Shown: one piece after another, positions 41,324 through 52,585 of the stretch
Layout of the letters: every line of letters begins with the position of its first letter
Numbering within the stretch: the first letter of the stretch is position 1
Assembly (NCBI RefSeq): GCF_017599345.1
Contig: NZ_JAGFVL010000064.1
Span: 49,704 to 113,703, forward strand
Direction of reading: 5' to 3'
DNA length: 64,000 nucleotides
Source of the DNA: Gracilibacillus suaedae
Lineage (GTDB): Bacteria; Bacillota; Bacilli; Bacillales; Amphibacillaceae
Notes under the pieces: model-generated
Databases searched by the model: none
What the model was told of the DNA's origin: nothing
What the model saw: the letters and a program-made list of their open reading frames with translations, nothing else
Translations under genes and position numbers: made by a program

Positions 41324-41584
41324 ATGGACATATTAAAAGTTTCAGCAAAATCAAACCCGAATTCTGTAGCAGGCGCACTTGCAAATGTATTACGTGAACG
41401 TGGTTCAGCGGAAATCCAAGCGATAGGTGCCGGTGCACTTAATCAGGCAGTGAAAGCAGTTGCGATCGCACGTGGTTTTGTTGCTCCAAGTGGAGTGGAT
41501 CTCATTTGTATTCCAGCTTTTACTGATATTATGATTGATAATGAAGAGCGTACAGCTATAAAGTTAATTGTCGAGCCAAGGTAA
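41324..41584 (+). CDS. spoVS: Stage V sporulation protein S
   Basis: 86-aa Alba-like protein, nearly invariant in spore formers (LKVSAKSNPNSVAGALANVLRERG, GAGALNQAVKAVAIARGFVAPSG). ATG 41324 follows AAGGAGGTACC at good spacing; an earlier in-frame start would place that site inside the gene. It promotes late sporulation stages. A strong terminator follows. Confidence 0.97.
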   Translation: MDILKVSAKSNPNSVAGALANVLRERGSAEIQAIGAGALNQAVKAVAIARGFVAPSGVDLICIPAFTDIMIDNEERTAIKLIVEPR

Positions 41585-41598
41585 TACGGAATATTAGT

Positions 41599-41630
41599 AA
41601 CCTGTTTGTTAGTAGACAAACAGGTTTTTA
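41599..41630 (+). terminator. spoVS terminator
   Basis: AACCTGTTTGT (41599-41609) pairs with ACAAACAGGTT (41616-41626), then TTT. Confidence 0.9.
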
Positions 41631-41660
41631 AATGTCTATTTTTAGCAGGGAGTGGAGCAC

Positions 41661-42578
41661 ATGATTATCGATTGTCATTGTGATGCATTGTCTAAAATGT
41701 GGTCGCATCGTGTCGATTTCAACGATGATTCCATTTTAGACGTGAGTTATCAGAAATGGATGCAAAGTCCAGTAAAAGTGCAGTGCTTTGCTATTTACGT
41801 TCCTGAACACACTCCGACAGAATCTAAATTTGCTGTGGCTTTACATATGGTGGATCTTTTTTTTGAGAAAATTATTAAACCGTTTGCTAATATCCACTTT
41901 GTTCAAACGAAAGTAGAAATAGAAAGTCTGAAACCGAATGAAAAAGGTGCCATGCTAACTCTAGAAGGACTGGATTGTATTGGGGCTGATCTGTACAAAC
42001 TAAGAATACTTCTTCAGCTTGGAGTGAAAATGATTGGTATGTCCTGGAATTCTGCAAATTTAGCTGTAGATGGAATAGGAGAACCAAGGGGATGTGGGCT
42101 TAGTTCACTGGGGAGAAAAGTTATTGAATTGGCTAATCAACATAAGACATGGGTGGATCTCGCACATATTTCGGAGCAAGGATTTGATGAAGCAGTAGAA
42201 CTTAGTGATCATTTGATAGTCTCTCATGCAAACAGTCGATCTGTTTGTACACATGCTCGTAATCTAACGGATAAACAAATTCGTAAAATCATTAATCACA
42301 GCGGATTAATAGGTATTACTTTCGTCCAATATTTTGTGACAACCAGCCATCGTGCTACAATAGAAGACCTTTTGCGACATATATCCTTTATTTTAAGTGT
42401 TGGTGGAGAAAACCACCTCGTATTTGGATCTGATTTCGATGGAACAGACCAATTTGTAGAAAATCTGTCTTCTATCAATCAGTATGGCTCCTTACAAGCT
42501 GCGATGAAACAAAAATTTCCTGCGTCCATTGTAGAAAAAATTAGTTATCAGAATTTTATCAACCATTTTCCTGATTAA
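41661..42578 (+). CDS. Membrane dipeptidase (M19 family)
   Basis: 305-aa zinc dipeptidase of the renal dipeptidase family. Metal ligands are visible in IDCHCDALSKMW (HxD), LTLEGLDCIG (bridging Glu), SHANSRSVCTHARNLTD and FGSDFDGTD. ATG 41661, after GCAGGGAGTGG, is preferred to GTG 41652. There is no signal peptide, so despite the family name it is probably cytoplasmic. In B. subtilis this position is occupied by tdh-kbl, so this is a lineage-specific replacement. Confidence 0.92.
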   Translation: MIIDCHCDALSKMWSHRVDFNDDSILDVSYQKWMQSPVKVQCFAIYVPEHTPTESKFAVALHMVDLFFEKIIKPFANIHFVQTKVEIESLKPNEKGAMLTLEGLDCIGADLYKLRILLQLGVKMIGMSWNSANLAVDGIGEPRGCGLSSLGRKVIELANQHKTWVDLAHISEQGFDEAVELSDHLIVSHANSRSVCTHARNLTDKQIRKIINHSGLIGITFVQYFVTTSHRATIEDLLRHISFILSVGGENHLVFGSDFDGTDQFVENLSSINQYGSLQAAMKQKFPASIVEKISYQNFINHFPD

Positions 42579-42603
42579 TTGCTAAAATATTAATTAATTC
42601 GCT

Positions 42604-42632
42604 TTGTATTTACACGGTTTTTCCCCTATAAT
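42604..42632 (+). promoter_or_regulatory. miaB promoter
   Basis: TTGTAT (42604-42609), 17 bp, TATAAT (42627-42632), about 50 bp before miaB. Confidence 0.7.
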
Positions 42633-42684
42633 AGATGAAGTAGTTTGTTAAGATTGATTAGGGGTAAGAAAGGAGATAGGTAGC

Positions 42685-44262
42685 ATGAACGAAAAACAAC
42701 GATTAGAAAGTCAACAAATTAACCAAAAGAGTTCGGCGGACGTAAAATCCGATGCGAACGATAATTTAGATCGTTTAAAAAACATGTCAAGCGATGAGTT
42801 AATTTCGAGATATTTCCAAACAACTTATGAACCACCAAACATGCGTAAAGCAAAGAAACGTTTGAAAAAAGATGTAGATATTCATTATGATTTTGACATT
42901 CCATTAGAGATGAGAGCGATTGGTAAAGGGAAAAAATTCCTCATCCGAACTTATGGATGTCAAATGAATGAGCATGATACCGAAGTGATGGCTGGTATCC
43001 TTACCCAAATGGGGTACACTCCAACGGAAGATACGAATGATGCAGATATCATTTTATTAAATACTTGTGCAATCCGTGAGAATGCAGAGAATAAAGTATT
43101 TGGTGAAATTGGTCACTTGAAACCATTAAAAACAGAGAATCCAGATTTAATCTTAGGTGTTTGTGGATGTATGTCCCAAGAAGAATCAGTAGTGAACCGT
43201 ATCTTGAAAAAACATCCATTTGTTGATTTAATTTTCGGTACACATAATATTCACCGTTTACCACAACTCATTAATGAAGCAATGTTTGGCAAAGAAATGG
43301 TTGTCGAAGTATGGTCTAAAGAAGGCGATATTATCGAGAACCTTCCAAAAGCACGTAAAGGTAAAATTAAGGCGTGGGTTAACATTATGTATGGTTGTGA
43401 TAAGTTCTGTACGTACTGTATCGTGCCATATACTCGTGGTAAAGAGCGTAGTCGTATGCCGGAAGATATTATCCAGGAAGTACGTCACCTTGCCGCTCAA
43501 GGATATAAAGAAATTACCTTATTAGGACAAAATGTCAATGCTTACGGAAAAGACTTAGAGTTTGAGTATGGTCTCGGTGATTTGATGGAAGAGATCAGCA
43601 AAATTGATATTCCACGTGTGCGTTTTACAACATCACACCCTCGCGACTTCGATGATCGCTTAATTGAAGTACTTGCAAAAGGTGGTAACTTGCTAGATCA
43701 TATTCACTTACCAGTACAATCAGGTAGCTCAGACATTCTCCGGGTAATGGCGCGTCGTTATACAAGAGAAAGCTACTTAGAATTGGTACGAAAAATTAGA
43801 GAAGCCATGCCAAACGCTACATTAACCACTGATATTATTGTTGGTTTCCCTAATGAAACAGACGAACAATTTGAGGAAACGATGACGCTTGTCGAAGAAG
43901 TAGGATTTGAAAGTGCCTATACCTTTATTTATTCACCTAGGGAAGGTACACCATCTGCACGTTGGGAAGACAATATTCCGATGGAAGTGAAAAAAGAGCG
44001 TCTGCAACGATTGAATGCACTAGTGAACAAGCAATCAGCAGAAGCGATGAAAAAATATCAAGGTGAAACAGTAAAAGTATTGGTAGAAGGCGAAAGTAAA
44101 AAAGATCCTGATGTCTTATCTGGGTACACGGAGCGCAATAAATTAGTAAACTTTAAAGGACCAAAATCTGTCATTGGAGAAATTGTTGAAGTGAAGATCA
44201 CGAACACCAAAACATGGACTCTAGATGGAGAAATGGTTGAATCAGCAGTTGAGGTGAAATAA
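42685..44262 (+). CDS. miaB: tRNA-2-methylthio-N6-dimethylallyladenosine synthase MiaB
   Basis: Radical-SAM methylthiotransferase acting on i6A37 of tRNAs, downstream of MiaA (encoded at 51.3 kb). It is 525 aa. The N-terminal UPF0004 cysteines lie in [23 protein letters not shown] and GVCGCMSQE; the radical-SAM triad is [15 protein letters not shown]; the C-terminal TRAM domain ends the protein. It abuts ymcA with no gap. Confidence 0.97.
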   Translation: MNEKQRLESQQINQKSSADVKSDANDNLDRLKNMSSDELISRYFQTTYEPPNMRKAKKRLKKDVDIHYDFDIPLEMRAIGKGKKFLIRTYGCQMNEHDTEVMAGILTQMGYTPTEDTNDADIILLNTCAIRENAENKVFGEIGHLKPLKTENPDLILGVCGCMSQEESVVNRILKKHPFVDLIFGTHNIHRLPQLINEAMFGKEMVVEVWSKEGDIIENLPKARKGKIKAWVNIMYGCDKFCTYCIVPYTRGKERSRMPEDIIQEVRHLAAQGYKEITLLGQNVNAYGKDLEFEYGLGDLMEEISKIDIPRVRFTTSHPRDFDDRLIEVLAKGGNLLDHIHLPVQSGSSDILRVMARRYTRESYLELVRKIREAMPNATLTTDIIVGFPNETDEQFEETMTLVEEVGFESAYTFIYSPREGTPSARWEDNIPMEVKKERLQRLNALVNKQSAEAMKKYQGETVKVLVEGESKKDPDVLSGYTERNKLVNFKGPKSVIGEIVEVKITNTKTWTLDGEMVESAVEVK

Positions 44263-44682
44263 ATGGCAAAATATACGAGAGCAGAAGTGATCGAAGAAGC
44301 ACATAAATTAGCTAACAAAATGGCTAACATTGAAGAAATCGATCGTTTCAAGCAATTGGAAGCTAAATTAAATGAAAATAATAAAATTCAAAGTTCGATT
44401 AAAAAAATCAAAGCCTTACAAAAGCAAGCCGTTAACTTCCAAGCTTATGGTAAGCATGAAGCATTAAAACGTGTGGAAGCAGAAATCGACCGCTTGCAAG
44501 AAGAAATTGATGAAATTCCAGTTGTGCAGGAATTTAAGGAATCACAAGTTGTCATTAATGATCTTCTTCAACTTGTAACCAATACTATTGCTAGAGAGAT
44601 TACAAATGAAGTGATTCGCTCCACAGGTGGAGATGTATTAGCTGGGGAAACAGGGTCTAAAAAAGGACAAAGTCATTGTTAA
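44263..44682 (+). CDS. ymcA: YmcA (RicA) regulatory protein
   Basis: 139-aa helical protein of the YlbF/YmcA family. In B. subtilis YmcA-YlbF-YaaT bind RNase Y and are needed for mRNA maturation, biofilm, competence and sporulation; rny lies nearby at 38.5 kb. It starts directly after the miaB stop. The C-terminus ends GSKKGQSHC; its terminal cysteine could be one of the ligands in the Fe-S clusters reported for the complex. Confidence 0.93.
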   Translation: MAKYTRAEVIEEAHKLANKMANIEEIDRFKQLEAKLNENNKIQSSIKKIKALQKQAVNFQAYGKHEALKRVEAEIDRLQEEIDEIPVVQEFKESQVVINDLLQLVTNTIAREITNEVIRSTGGDVLAGETGSKKGQSHC

Positions 44683-44690
44683 GAGTCCAT

Positions 44691-44730
44691 AAAAGCATGA
44701 TCAGCCATTAGCGTTGGTCGTGCTTTTTCT
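44691..44730 (+). terminator. miaB-ymcA terminator
   Basis: AAAAGCATGATCAGC (44691-44705) pairs, with G-T pairs, to GTTGGTCGTGCTTTT (44713-44727), followed by T residues. Confidence 0.82.
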
Positions 44731-44948
44731 GTATGGGTGAAAGCAGATATCCGATTTTCCTTACACTTACTCGAATGCTAAAATGTCAGAATCAACTAAA
44801 TTCATAGCAACTATACTCTTGAACAAGTAAAGGAAATAATAGAAAATAAAAAAAGTATTACTTTATCTCTCATTACTATTGTGTAAAATAATGCCATGTA
44901 TATAAAGGTTGTTCAAATGTACAGATTCAATTAACACAAGGATATGTC

Positions 44949-45536
44949 TTGTTAGAGTCTGAGATGTATTTATCAAAAGATGTCGCACATAAATTTTCTA
45001 AGATGGTTGCAGCTGCCAAAAAAGACGGGGTTAATCATTTTTTAATAAGTAGCGGTTTTCGAGAATTTGAAGAACAAAAAGCTCTTTATCAAGACATGGG
45101 GGATGATTATGCTTTACCACCAGGACATAGTGAACATAACTTAGGTTTAGCACTTGATGTAGGTTCAACAGAAACATCAATGTATCATGCATCAGAAGGA
45201 GAATGGATAAAAGAAAATGCTTGGAAACATGGATTTATTTTACGTTATCCAGAAGACAAAGTGGACGTCACAGGGATCGAATATGAACCTTGGCATATTC
45301 GGTATGTGGGATTACCACATAGCGCGATTATGGAGAAGAAGAATTTTGTGCTAGAAGAGTACTTGGATTATCTGAAAGAGAAGAAGGAGATTTCTATAGA
45401 GGTTAAGGGTGTGAAATATACTGTTTCATATTATTCTTTTTCCAAAAACCTAACAATTAATATACCGGAAAATAGCGAGTATGAAATTTCCGGAAACAAT
45501 ATCAATGGAGTTATTGTGACTGTATACGAAAAATAG
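44949..45536 (+). CDS. VanY-type D,D-carboxypeptidase, apparently 5'-truncated
   Basis: Peptidoglycan D-alanyl-D-alanine carboxypeptidase of family M15B. The core is intact: SSGFREFEEQKALY, PGHSEHNLGLALDVG (His/Asp zinc ligands), GFILRYPEDK and YEPWHIRYVG. Starting at TTG 44949 gives 195 aa, without the signal peptide or lipobox normal for these extracytoplasmic enzymes. Family-like residues (LTQGYVLLESEMYLSKD) continue in frame upstream of any good start, until a stop about 70 nt earlier. The 5' part therefore looks lost. A C-terminal extension of about 60 residues follows the catalytic domain. Confidence 0.7.
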   Translation: MLESEMYLSKDVAHKFSKMVAAAKKDGVNHFLISSGFREFEEQKALYQDMGDDYALPPGHSEHNLGLALDVGSTETSMYHASEGEWIKENAWKHGFILRYPEDKVDVTGIEYEPWHIRYVGLPHSAIMEKKNFVLEEYLDYLKEKKEISIEVKGVKYTVSYYSFSKNLTINIPENSEYEISGNNINGVIVTVYEK

Positions 45537-45825
45537 ATAATGGAATAAGATGAGATAATTTAAAAATTCATGAGTTTATAATGAAGTAAAGAATTGAGAA
45601 GATTGAATATTATCTGTGAACAGATTTGTCAATAATACTGTTCTTCATGTAAACAGGCTAGCTTGTAACGAATTTATAATCCTTCATTTTACATATGTAC
45701 ACATTCCTAGGCAACTGCATAGGATGAAGTAGGCGCTATGGCTAACATTTTTTATACGAATGAAGGCACTATAGACGAATATCTCGCATATGATGAAATT
45801 GAAATAAGAGGGAGGTTATAATTCG
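45537..45825. other. Gap before cotE; possible sporulation promoter
   Basis: No gene is seen. About 35 bp before cotE, AC at 45763 region and CATATGAT (45788-45795) resemble a mother-cell (sigma-E/K) promoter with 17-bp spacing, but the last bases deviate from both consensus sequences. GGGAGGTTATA is the cotE ribosome-binding site. Confidence 0.35.
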
Positions 45826-46389
45826 ATGTCTTATCTAGACCAAGAATACCGAGAAATTATAACAAAAGCGGTCATTGGAAAGGGTAGAAAATTTAAGCAA
45901 GAAACGAACACTATCACACCAGCGCATCGTCCATCAAGTATTTTAGGTTGTTGGATTATCAATCATAACTATCATGCAAAATTAGTGAAAAAGGATACAG
46001 TAGAGATTAAAGGAACCTATGATGTAAATGTGTGGTATGCATACAATGATAATACAAAAACAGAAGTAGTAACAGAACGAGTAGAATATTGTGATCATGT
46101 ACCGTTATCAATTCGAGATAAACAACATATTGGTGATGAGTGTGAAGTAATTGCAAAAGTCATTCAACAACCGAATTGCTTAGAATGCAGTATCGATACG
46201 AAAGGAAATAAAATTAAAGTGGATGCAGAAAGAGAATTCCTAGTAGAAGTAATCGGTGAAACAAAAATCTCTGTTAAAGTAGACCCTAAAGGTAAAGTCT
46301 ATGATGATGAAGATTGGGATCTAGCCATTTCAGATGATGAATTCGATGACATTGACCCTGATTTCCTAGACGATCATGAAGAAGAATAA
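45826..46389 (+). CDS. cotE: Outer spore coat morphogenetic protein CotE
   Basis: 187-aa morphogenetic protein that organises the outer coat on the mother-cell side of the forespore. It begins [22 protein letters not shown] and contains [14 protein letters not shown] and the [16 protein letters not shown] block typical of CotE. The C-terminus is strongly acidic ([18 protein letters not shown]), a known feature that recruits other coat proteins. It precedes mutS as in B. subtilis. Confidence 0.96.
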   Translation: MSYLDQEYREIITKAVIGKGRKFKQETNTITPAHRPSSILGCWIINHNYHAKLVKKDTVEIKGTYDVNVWYAYNDNTKTEVVTERVEYCDHVPLSIRDKQHIGDECEVIAKVIQQPNCLECSIDTKGNKIKVDAEREFLVEVIGETKISVKVDPKGKVYDDEDWDLAISDDEFDDIDPDFLDDHEEE

Positions 46390-46392
46390 CGT

Positions 46393-46428
46393 ATACAGTG
46401 TGGGGAATGCTCACACTGTATTTTTTTA
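46393..46428 (+). terminator. cotE terminator
   Basis: ATACAGTGTG (46393-46402) pairs with CACACTGTAT (46412-46421), then seven T residues. Confidence 0.92.
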
Positions 46429-46487
46429 TATGAAAGCAGTCGTGTTACTTCATGCTATCGTTGTAGAGCGAGATGTTAGCGAAGGCC

Positions 46488-46597
46488 GCCCACTTCCACT
46501 CCTGTGGGAATCGTTTGGCATAAAGATCCACTTTTTCGAGTGACTTTCGCTCGAAAAAATTAGCTGAAGGACAAACCACAAGGAAAGGGGAGTGGGC
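46488..46597 (+). repeat. Hairpin module, family 1 (copy D)
   Basis: A solitary 110-bp copy related to A2/B2. Outer arms are GCCCACTTCC (46488-46497) and GGGAGTGGGC (46588-46597; one G-T pair). The inner stem ACTTTTTCGAG pairs with CTCGAAAAAAT, with a loop of different sequence. It lacks the rest of the composite, showing that the 110-bp module is a unit by itself. It sits in the 386-bp cotE-mutS gap. Confidence 0.82.
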
Positions 46598-46651
46598 AAA
46601 CGGAGTGGTGGTCAAGCTGTTCAAATATTTCATCATTACTACCAAAGTAAT

Positions 46652-46740
46652 TGACATCTACTTTTGCATTTATTGATGGACCGGCAGGAGTTGCCGGTTT
46701 TTCTTAATTGTTTATCTGAATTCAGCTTCTGTGCTATAAT
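46652..46740 (+). promoter_or_regulatory. mutS upstream region: hairpin and extended -10
   Basis: TTGACA (46652) is followed about 25 nt later by ACCGGCA (46680-46686) pairing with TGCCGGT (46692-46698) and a T run, so any transcript from it would be very short. The extended -10 TGCTATAAT (46732-46740), 35 bp before mutS, is the likely mutSL promoter. Confidence 0.5.
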
Positions 46741-46775
46741 GTTACAAGAAACGAAAGAAGTTGGGGGATACTAGA

Positions 46776-49379
46776 ATGAGTTATACGCCAATGATACAGC
46801 AGTATCTAAAAATAAAAGCAGATTACCAGGATTGCTTTTTATTTTTTCGTTTAGGCGATTTTTATGAAATGTTTTTTGAGGATGCAAAAAAAGCAGCATT
46901 AGAACTAGAAATAACACTTACGAGCAGAGATGGTGGCGGCGATGAAAGAATTCCAATGTGTGGTGTTCCATTTCATTCGGCTGAAAGCTACATCAAAGCA
47001 TTAATTGATAAAGGGTATAAAGTGGCGATTTGTGAACAAGTGGAAGATCCAAAAGTAGCAAAAGGTGTAGTCAAAAGAGAAGTAGTTCAACTTATTACAC
47101 CTGGTACTGTGATGGAAGGGAATATGCTGGATGATAAAGAAAACAATTATTTGGCAGTAGTGACAGAAACAACAGACCAGAAATTTAATCTAGCCTATAC
47201 CGATATGTCTACAGGTGAAACCTTCGTTATGGAAATAAAACGTGGATGGAGTGCGGTGTTAGGTGAGTTATATAACCGTCCTATTAAAGAGGTAGTCGTC
47301 GAGAAAGGTCTAGCTGCTACATATATTGATGAATTAAAAGAAAAAATGCAACTAACAGTTTCGTATGCCAAAGAAACAACACCTGATCAAGCCATAGCTG
47401 AACTTGTTAAAGATATTGCGGATGACCGCCTTAGAGAGACTTGTATGGTGTTATACCAATACTTATACCATACCCAAAAAAGGGCGATTGATCATTTGAA
47501 GAAGGCCCAAGTGATTGAGCTTGCTGAATATATGACATTAGATATGTATTCACAACGCAACTTAGAAATTACTTCTTCATTATTGCGAAAAGAAAAGTAT
47601 GGCAGTTTATTATGGGTAATCGATCGCACTGTAACGGCCATGGGAGCACGGAAACTGAAGAAATGGCTAGAGCGCCCCTTGCTGACACAATCGTTAATTG
47701 AAAAACGGCTGGGTTTAGTTAACGGTTTCTACGAACAGTTTTTTGAACGAGAAGAAATCAGAGAAGCGTTGCAATCTATTTATGATATGGAACGGTTATC
47801 AGGCAGGGTATCATTTGGAAATGTCAATGCAAGAGATTTAATTCAATTGAAGAGATCACTGGCTAAAGTGCCGTATATCAAAGAGCAGTTAAAACAATTT
47901 GATAGTAAGGCAGTACAAGCCCTTTCCGATAGGATGGATCCGTTGCCCGAACTTTACGAACTTCTTGAAAATAGTATAGCTGAAGATCCGCCCATTTCGA
48001 TAACAGAAGGCAAGCTTCTCAAAGATGGCTATAATCAGGAGTTGGATCAATATCGAGATGCGTCAAGGAATGGAAAGGATTGGATAGCAGAACTGGAACA
48101 AAAAGAAAAAGCTGAAACGAATATTAAATCGTTAAAAATTGGATTTAATAAAGTATTCGGCTATTACATTGAGGTAACCCGCCCAAATTTGTCGCTGATT
48201 CCAGAAGGTCGTTATCAGCGTAAGCAAACTTTAACGAATGCTGAACGGTTTATTACCGAAGAACTAAAAGAAAAAGAAACATTAATTTTAGAAGCAGAAG
48301 AAAAGAGCGTTGACTTGGAGTATCAACTTTTTCTTGAGATTAGAGAAAAAGTGAAAAGATATATTCCGGATTTACAGAAATTAGCAGAAACTTTAAGTGA
48401 AATCGATGTATTGCAAAGTTTTGCAACGGTAAGTGAGGAAAATAATTATGTCAGACCTAACTTTACAAAAGATCATCATATTTACTTAGAAGAAAGCAGG
48501 CACCCTGTCGTTGAACAAGTGATGAAAGGTGAACAATTTGTTCCTAACACTATTGAATTGGCTGATGATAAACATTTGCTATTAATAACTGGACCGAATA
48601 TGTCTGGTAAAAGTACGTATATGCGTCAGTTAGCTTTAACCATTATTATGGCTCAAGTTGGTTGTTTTGTTCCAGCTCAATCCGCTGATCTATCGATTAC
48701 AGATCAGATTTTTACGCGGATTGGTGCAGCTGATGACCTTGTATCAGGCCAAAGTACTTTTATGGTTGAAATGCTAGAAGCTAATCATGCGATTCAACAT
48801 GCTACGAATGATAGTCTCATATTACTTGATGAAATCGGAAGAGGTACGAGTACATATGACGGGATGGCTCTGGCTCAAGCGATTATTGAATATATTCATG
48901 ATCATATTAAAGCTAAAACACTATTCTCTACTCACTATCATGAGTTGACAAGTTTAGAAGATAACTTATCTGCACTAAAAAATATTCATGTTAGAGCAGA
49001 AGAAATTGAAGGAAAGGTAGTTTTTCTTCATCAAATTCACGAAGGAGCAGCAGATGAAAGCTATGGCATTCATGTAGCACAATTGGCAGGATTACCAGAT
49101 GAATTAATCAAACGGGCTAATGTTATTTTGTCCCAGTTAGAAGGAAAGTCAAGCGATAAATCATTATCCTCAGTGCATAGGGAAGAGGCTGACGTGACAA
49201 TGGAGCAGATAGCCTTTTTCGCGCCGGAAGAACCTGTTAAAAAGAAAAAACCATCTGGGTATCAAGAAATCGTAGAGAGTTTACAGAAGATTAAATTATT
49301 GGAAATGACGCCGATGGATGCGATCAATGAGCTCTATCAATTGCAAAAGAAAGCGCAAGGAATAAAGGGGCGAGAATAG
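46776..49379 (+). CDS. mutS: DNA mismatch repair protein MutS
   Basis: Recognises mispairs and recruits MutL. ATG 46776, after TTGGGGGATA, gives 867 aa (B. subtilis 858). The mismatch-reading wedge [16 protein letters not shown] (F-x-E motif) is near residue 25. ATPase Walker A is GPNMSGKST (near 606), Walker [13 protein letters not shown], and STHYHEL is the conserved histidine block. mutL starts two bases after its stop. Confidence 0.98.
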   Translation: MSYTPMIQQYLKIKADYQDCFLFFRLGDFYEMFFEDAKKAALELEITLTSRDGGGDERIPMCGVPFHSAESYIKALIDKGYKVAICEQVEDPKVAKGVVKREVVQLITPGTVMEGNMLDDKENNYLAVVTETTDQKFNLAYTDMSTGETFVMEIKRGWSAVLGELYNRPIKEVVVEKGLAATYIDELKEKMQLTVSYAKETTPDQAIAELVKDIADDRLRETCMVLYQYLYHTQKRAIDHLKKAQVIELAEYMTLDMYSQRNLEITSSLLRKEKYGSLLWVIDRTVTAMGARKLKKWLERPLLTQSLIEKRLGLVNGFYEQFFEREEIREALQSIYDMERLSGRVSFGNVNARDLIQLKRSLAKVPYIKEQLKQFDSKAVQALSDRMDPLPELYELLENSIAEDPPISITEGKLLKDGYNQELDQYRDASRNGKDWIAELEQKEKAETNIKSLKIGFNKVFGYYIEVTRPNLSLIPEGRYQRKQTLTNAERFITEELKEKETLILEAEEKSVDLEYQLFLEIREKVKRYIPDLQKLAETLSEIDVLQSFATVSEENNYVRPNFTKDHHIYLEESRHPVVEQVMKGEQFVPNTIELADDKHLLLITGPNMSGKSTYMRQLALTIIMAQVGCFVPAQSADLSITDQIFTRIGAADDLVSGQSTFMVEMLEANHAIQHATNDSLILLDEIGRGTSTYDGMALAQAIIEYIHDHIKAKTLFSTHYHELTSLEDNLSALKNIHVRAEEIEGKVVFLHQIHEGAADESYGIHVAQLAGLPDELIKRANVILSQLEGKSSDKSLSSVHREEADVTMEQIAFFAPEEPVKKKKPSGYQEIVESLQKIKLLEMTPMDAINELYQLQKKAQGIKGRE

Positions 49380-49380
49380 A

Positions 49381-51231
49381 ATGCAAATCAACGAACTTCC
49401 GGATTATTTAGCCAATAAAATTGCGGCGGGTGAAGTCGTAGAACGTCCCGCCTCTGTTGTAAAAGAGTTAGTTGAAAACAGTGTTGATGCAAAAAGTAGC
49501 TGGATAAAAATCGAGATCACAGAAGCAGGTTTACAGGAAATTAAAGTAACAGATGATGGGAATGGTATTCCTCATGATCAATGTAAGAAAGCTTTTTTAC
49601 GACATGCAACAAGTAAGATAAATAATGAAAACGACCTTTTTCATGTGAGAACACTAGGGTTTCGGGGAGAAGCCCTTGCAAGTATTGCAGCGGTTAGCCG
49701 ATTAGAAATCAAAACATCTACAGGTAATGAAGCAGGAACAAGAATGCTTTTAGAAGGCGGCCATATTAAAGAAGAAGGAAGAAGTGATGCCAGGCAAGGT
49801 ACGGAAATTACAGTTCAGGACATCTTCTTTAATACTCCGGCTCGGCTCAAGTATTTAAAGACTGTCCATACAGAACTAGGTCATATCACGGATATTATTA
49901 ACCGCATGGCTTTCTCTCATGCTGACATCCGTTTTGAGTTAAGCCATAACGGTAAGCGAATATTTCAGACGACAGGTAAAGGAGACTTACGTCAAATTGC
50001 AGCTTCCGTATATGGGATGTCAGTTGCAAAACAAATGATTCCAGTGCATACCAAAACATTAGATTATGACATAACAGGCTATATTGCAAAACCAGAAGTT
50101 AACCGATCTTCAAGAAACTATATTACGACCATAGTGAATGGTCGATTTATTAAAAGTATTGGTCTAGCCAAAGCTATTACAAATGGTTTTCATACCTTTC
50201 TTCCAATTGGCAGACAGCCTGTTGTCGTACTGAATATTTCGATGGATCCATATTTAATTGATGTTAATGTTCATCCAACGAAATTGGAAGTTCGTTTTAG
50301 TAAAGAAAAAGAGTTATTTCAAGCAGTAGAAAAAATGATTAAAGATGCACTTCATCAACAGACGCTCATACCAGCTGGTCAGAAGAAAAGTACATCAAAA
50401 GAAAAATCAAAACAGCCTCAATTTGATTTTGACAGGCATCAACCAACTGCGAATACACCGACTCAGGAACCCTTTCAACAAAAGTCAGATCATGCCCCAA
50501 TAGACGATGTCGAGATGGTTCGTGAGGCAGAACATATCAGCAGTAGTATGACAATAGCAAATAATGAACATAATAGTAGCAATGACTTGGAAGAAGTAGT
50601 AGAAGGAATTTCACCCGAACAGCAACAGGTAGTGTACAATGAAGCGAATCGAGTGCCTGTTATGTACCCAATTGGTCAGCATCATGGTACGTATATTTTA
50701 GCTCAAAATGATGCAGGTCTATATATTATTGACCAACATGCAGCACAAGAGCGAATCAAATATGAATACTACCGAGATAAAATAGGAGAAGTAGATGGGC
50801 ATGTGCAAGATTTATTAGTCCCACTAACCTTCGAATTTACTCAGCAAGAAGCACTCTTTATTGAACAATATAAGGAAGAGTTACAAAAAGTAGGATTATT
50901 TTTAGACGCATTTGGCCAAAATGCCTATATAGTAAGGTCACATCCACACTGGTTTCCAAAAGGTGAAGAAGCAGAGATCATCCGAGACATGGTAGATCAA
51001 TTGATTCAAGATAAACAGCTCAATTTGCACAAGTTAAGAGAGGAAGCAGCTATTCTTATGTCGTGTAAGCGATCGATTAAGGCTAATCATTATTTGAATT
51101 TGGAAGATATGCAACGTCTGCTAGATGACTTGCGAAAATGTGAGGAACCTTTTACTTGCCCACATGGCAGACCGATTATTATCCAATTTACTAAGTACGA
51201 GATGGAAAAAATGTTTAAACGAATTATGTAA
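49381..51231 (+). CDS. mutL: DNA mismatch repair protein MutL (endonuclease type)
   Basis: 616 aa. The GHKL ATPase half shows [18 protein letters not shown] and [11 protein letters not shown] Gln/Ser-rich linker lies at about 330-430. The C-terminal half has the metal-dependent nicking motif [12 protein letters not shown] and the CPHGRP and SCKRSIKAN motifs, as expected in bacteria lacking MutH. It is coupled to mutS and followed by miaA. Confidence 0.97.
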   Translation: MQINELPDYLANKIAAGEVVERPASVVKELVENSVDAKSSWIKIEITEAGLQEIKVTDDGNGIPHDQCKKAFLRHATSKINNENDLFHVRTLGFRGEALASIAAVSRLEIKTSTGNEAGTRMLLEGGHIKEEGRSDARQGTEITVQDIFFNTPARLKYLKTVHTELGHITDIINRMAFSHADIRFELSHNGKRIFQTTGKGDLRQIAASVYGMSVAKQMIPVHTKTLDYDITGYIAKPEVNRSSRNYITTIVNGRFIKSIGLAKAITNGFHTFLPIGRQPVVVLNISMDPYLIDVNVHPTKLEVRFSKEKELFQAVEKMIKDALHQQTLIPAGQKKSTSKEKSKQPQFDFDRHQPTANTPTQEPFQQKSDHAPIDDVEMVREAEHISSSMTIANNEHNSSNDLEEVVEGISPEQQQVVYNEANRVPVMYPIGQHHGTYILAQNDAGLYIIDQHAAQERIKYEYYRDKIGEVDGHVQDLLVPLTFEFTQQEALFIEQYKEELQKVGLFLDAFGQNAYIVRSHPHWFPKGEEAEIIRDMVDQLIQDKQLNLHKLREEAAILMSCKRSIKANHYLNLEDMQRLLDDLRKCEEPFTCPHGRPIIIQFTKYEMEKMFKRIM

Positions 51232-51298
51232 TTAGATGAAGAAACAGATAATGTACGGTATACTGTAAGAAAGCATAGTCATCATTGGAAGTGATAAC

Positions 51299-52234
51299 GT
51301 GAAAGAGAAATTAATAGTCATTGTCGGTCCAACTGCAGTAGGAAAAACGGCGTTATCTATTGAGGTTGCTAAAAAATTTAATGGTGAAGTAATCAGTGGA
51401 GATTCCATGCAGATTTACAGAGGACTTGATATCGGTACAGCAAAAGTAACCGAAGCAGAAAAAGCAGGAGTCCCTCACTATATGATAGATATTTTAGATC
51501 CAGTCGATTCCTTTTCCGTTGCCGATTTTCAAAAACAAGTGCAAGAGAATATTGATAGGATTCTAGAGAAGAATAAACGGCCGATTATCGCTGGTGGGAC
51601 TGGTTTATATATACAATCTGTATTATATGACTACCAATTCGCTGATAGTGAACGGTCTAACGAATATCATGAGCAAATAGAGATTGAAATGGAACGTGAG
51701 GGGATTGATTACGTTTATCAACGGTTGCAACAGGTAGACCCGTTACAAGCGGAAAAAATACACCCTAACAATCGCCGTCGCCTTATTCGAGCACTTGAGG
51801 TTTATGATCGTACAGGTATGACAATGACAGAGTATCAGCAAAAACAACAGGTAGAATCTCGTTACGATTTTCGCATCGTAGGTTTAGAGATGGATCGATC
51901 ACTCTTGTACGAGCGAATTAATCAACGTGTTGATCAAATGGTGGAAGAAGGTTTAATCGATGAAGTCAAACGACTTTATCAAGCGGGTCTTGAGAATTCC
52001 CAGGCAATGCGAGGTATTGGTTATAAAGAAATACTCCCCTACATAAGAGGGGAACAAAGCTTGGAAGAAGCAATAGACACTTTGAAAAGAAATTCTCGTC
52101 GGTTTGCTAAACGACAGTATACTTGGTTTAAAAATAAGATGCCTGTAGATTGGTACTCGATTACAGTAGAAACGAAGAATCAGGTTTTTCAAAATATTTT
52201 AGCAGATTTAGAAGGATTCTATAAAGAAACATAG
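51299..52234 (+). CDS. miaA: tRNA dimethylallyltransferase MiaA
   Basis: Transfers dimethylallyl to A37 of tRNAs reading UNN codons, the substrate for MiaB. It is 311 aa with a GTG start. The P-loop is [12 protein letters not shown]; other motifs are [32 protein letters not shown] and the C-terminal [13 protein letters not shown]. It lies between mutL and hfq, the order conserved across Bacillus. Confidence 0.97.
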   Translation: MKEKLIVIVGPTAVGKTALSIEVAKKFNGEVISGDSMQIYRGLDIGTAKVTEAEKAGVPHYMIDILDPVDSFSVADFQKQVQENIDRILEKNKRPIIAGGTGLYIQSVLYDYQFADSERSNEYHEQIEIEMEREGIDYVYQRLQQVDPLQAEKIHPNNRRRLIRALEVYDRTGMTMTEYQQKQQVESRYDFRIVGLEMDRSLLYERINQRVDQMVEEGLIDEVKRLYQAGLENSQAMRGIGYKEILPYIRGEQSLEEAIDTLKRNSRRFAKRQYTWFKNKMPVDWYSITVETKNQVFQNILADLEGFYKET

Positions 52235-52272
52235 AATATAAAAAATATAGAGAAATTAGAGGAGGTACTACC

Positions 52273-52497
52273 ATGTCTCAATCAGTCAATATTCAAGATC
52301 AGTATTTAAATCAACTTCGAAAAGAACGTATCCCGGCAACTGTATTCTTAACTAATGGATTCCAATTACGTGGAGTCATTAAAGCATTTGATAATTTTAC
52401 AGTGTTGCTTGAGGCGGAAGGAAAGCAACAGTTGATTTTCAAGCATGCGATATCCACCTTTGCTCCATCTAAAAATGTTACGCTTGATAAGGAATAA
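52273..52497 (+). CDS. hfq: RNA chaperone Hfq
   Basis: 74-aa Sm-like hexamer subunit. Sm1 ([21 protein letters not shown]) and Sm2 ([10 protein letters not shown]) are complete, with the short C-terminus typical of Gram-positives. GAGGAGGT precedes the ATG by the usual spacing. Confidence 0.97.
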   Translation: MSQSVNIQDQYLNQLRKERIPATVFLTNGFQLRGVIKAFDNFTVLLEAEGKQQLIFKHAISTFAPSKNVTLDKE

Positions 52498-52509
52498 TGA
52501 AGCATGAAT

Positions 52510-52537
52510 GGCGCTATTCTTTTAGTAGCGCCTTTTC
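52510..52537 (+). terminator. hfq terminator
   Basis: GGCGCTA (52510-52516) pairs with TAGCGCC (52526-52532), then TTTT. Confidence 0.88.
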
Positions 52538-52585
52538 TATGCATTAAAACGTATGTTGTTGTTACACTAATAAATAAAATAGTAG

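Noticed and set aside
46652..46705. Small regulatory RNA before mutS
   Set aside because: A TTGACA and a terminator hairpin occur, but the spacing leaves almost no transcript body and no convincing -10, so I did not call an ncRNA.
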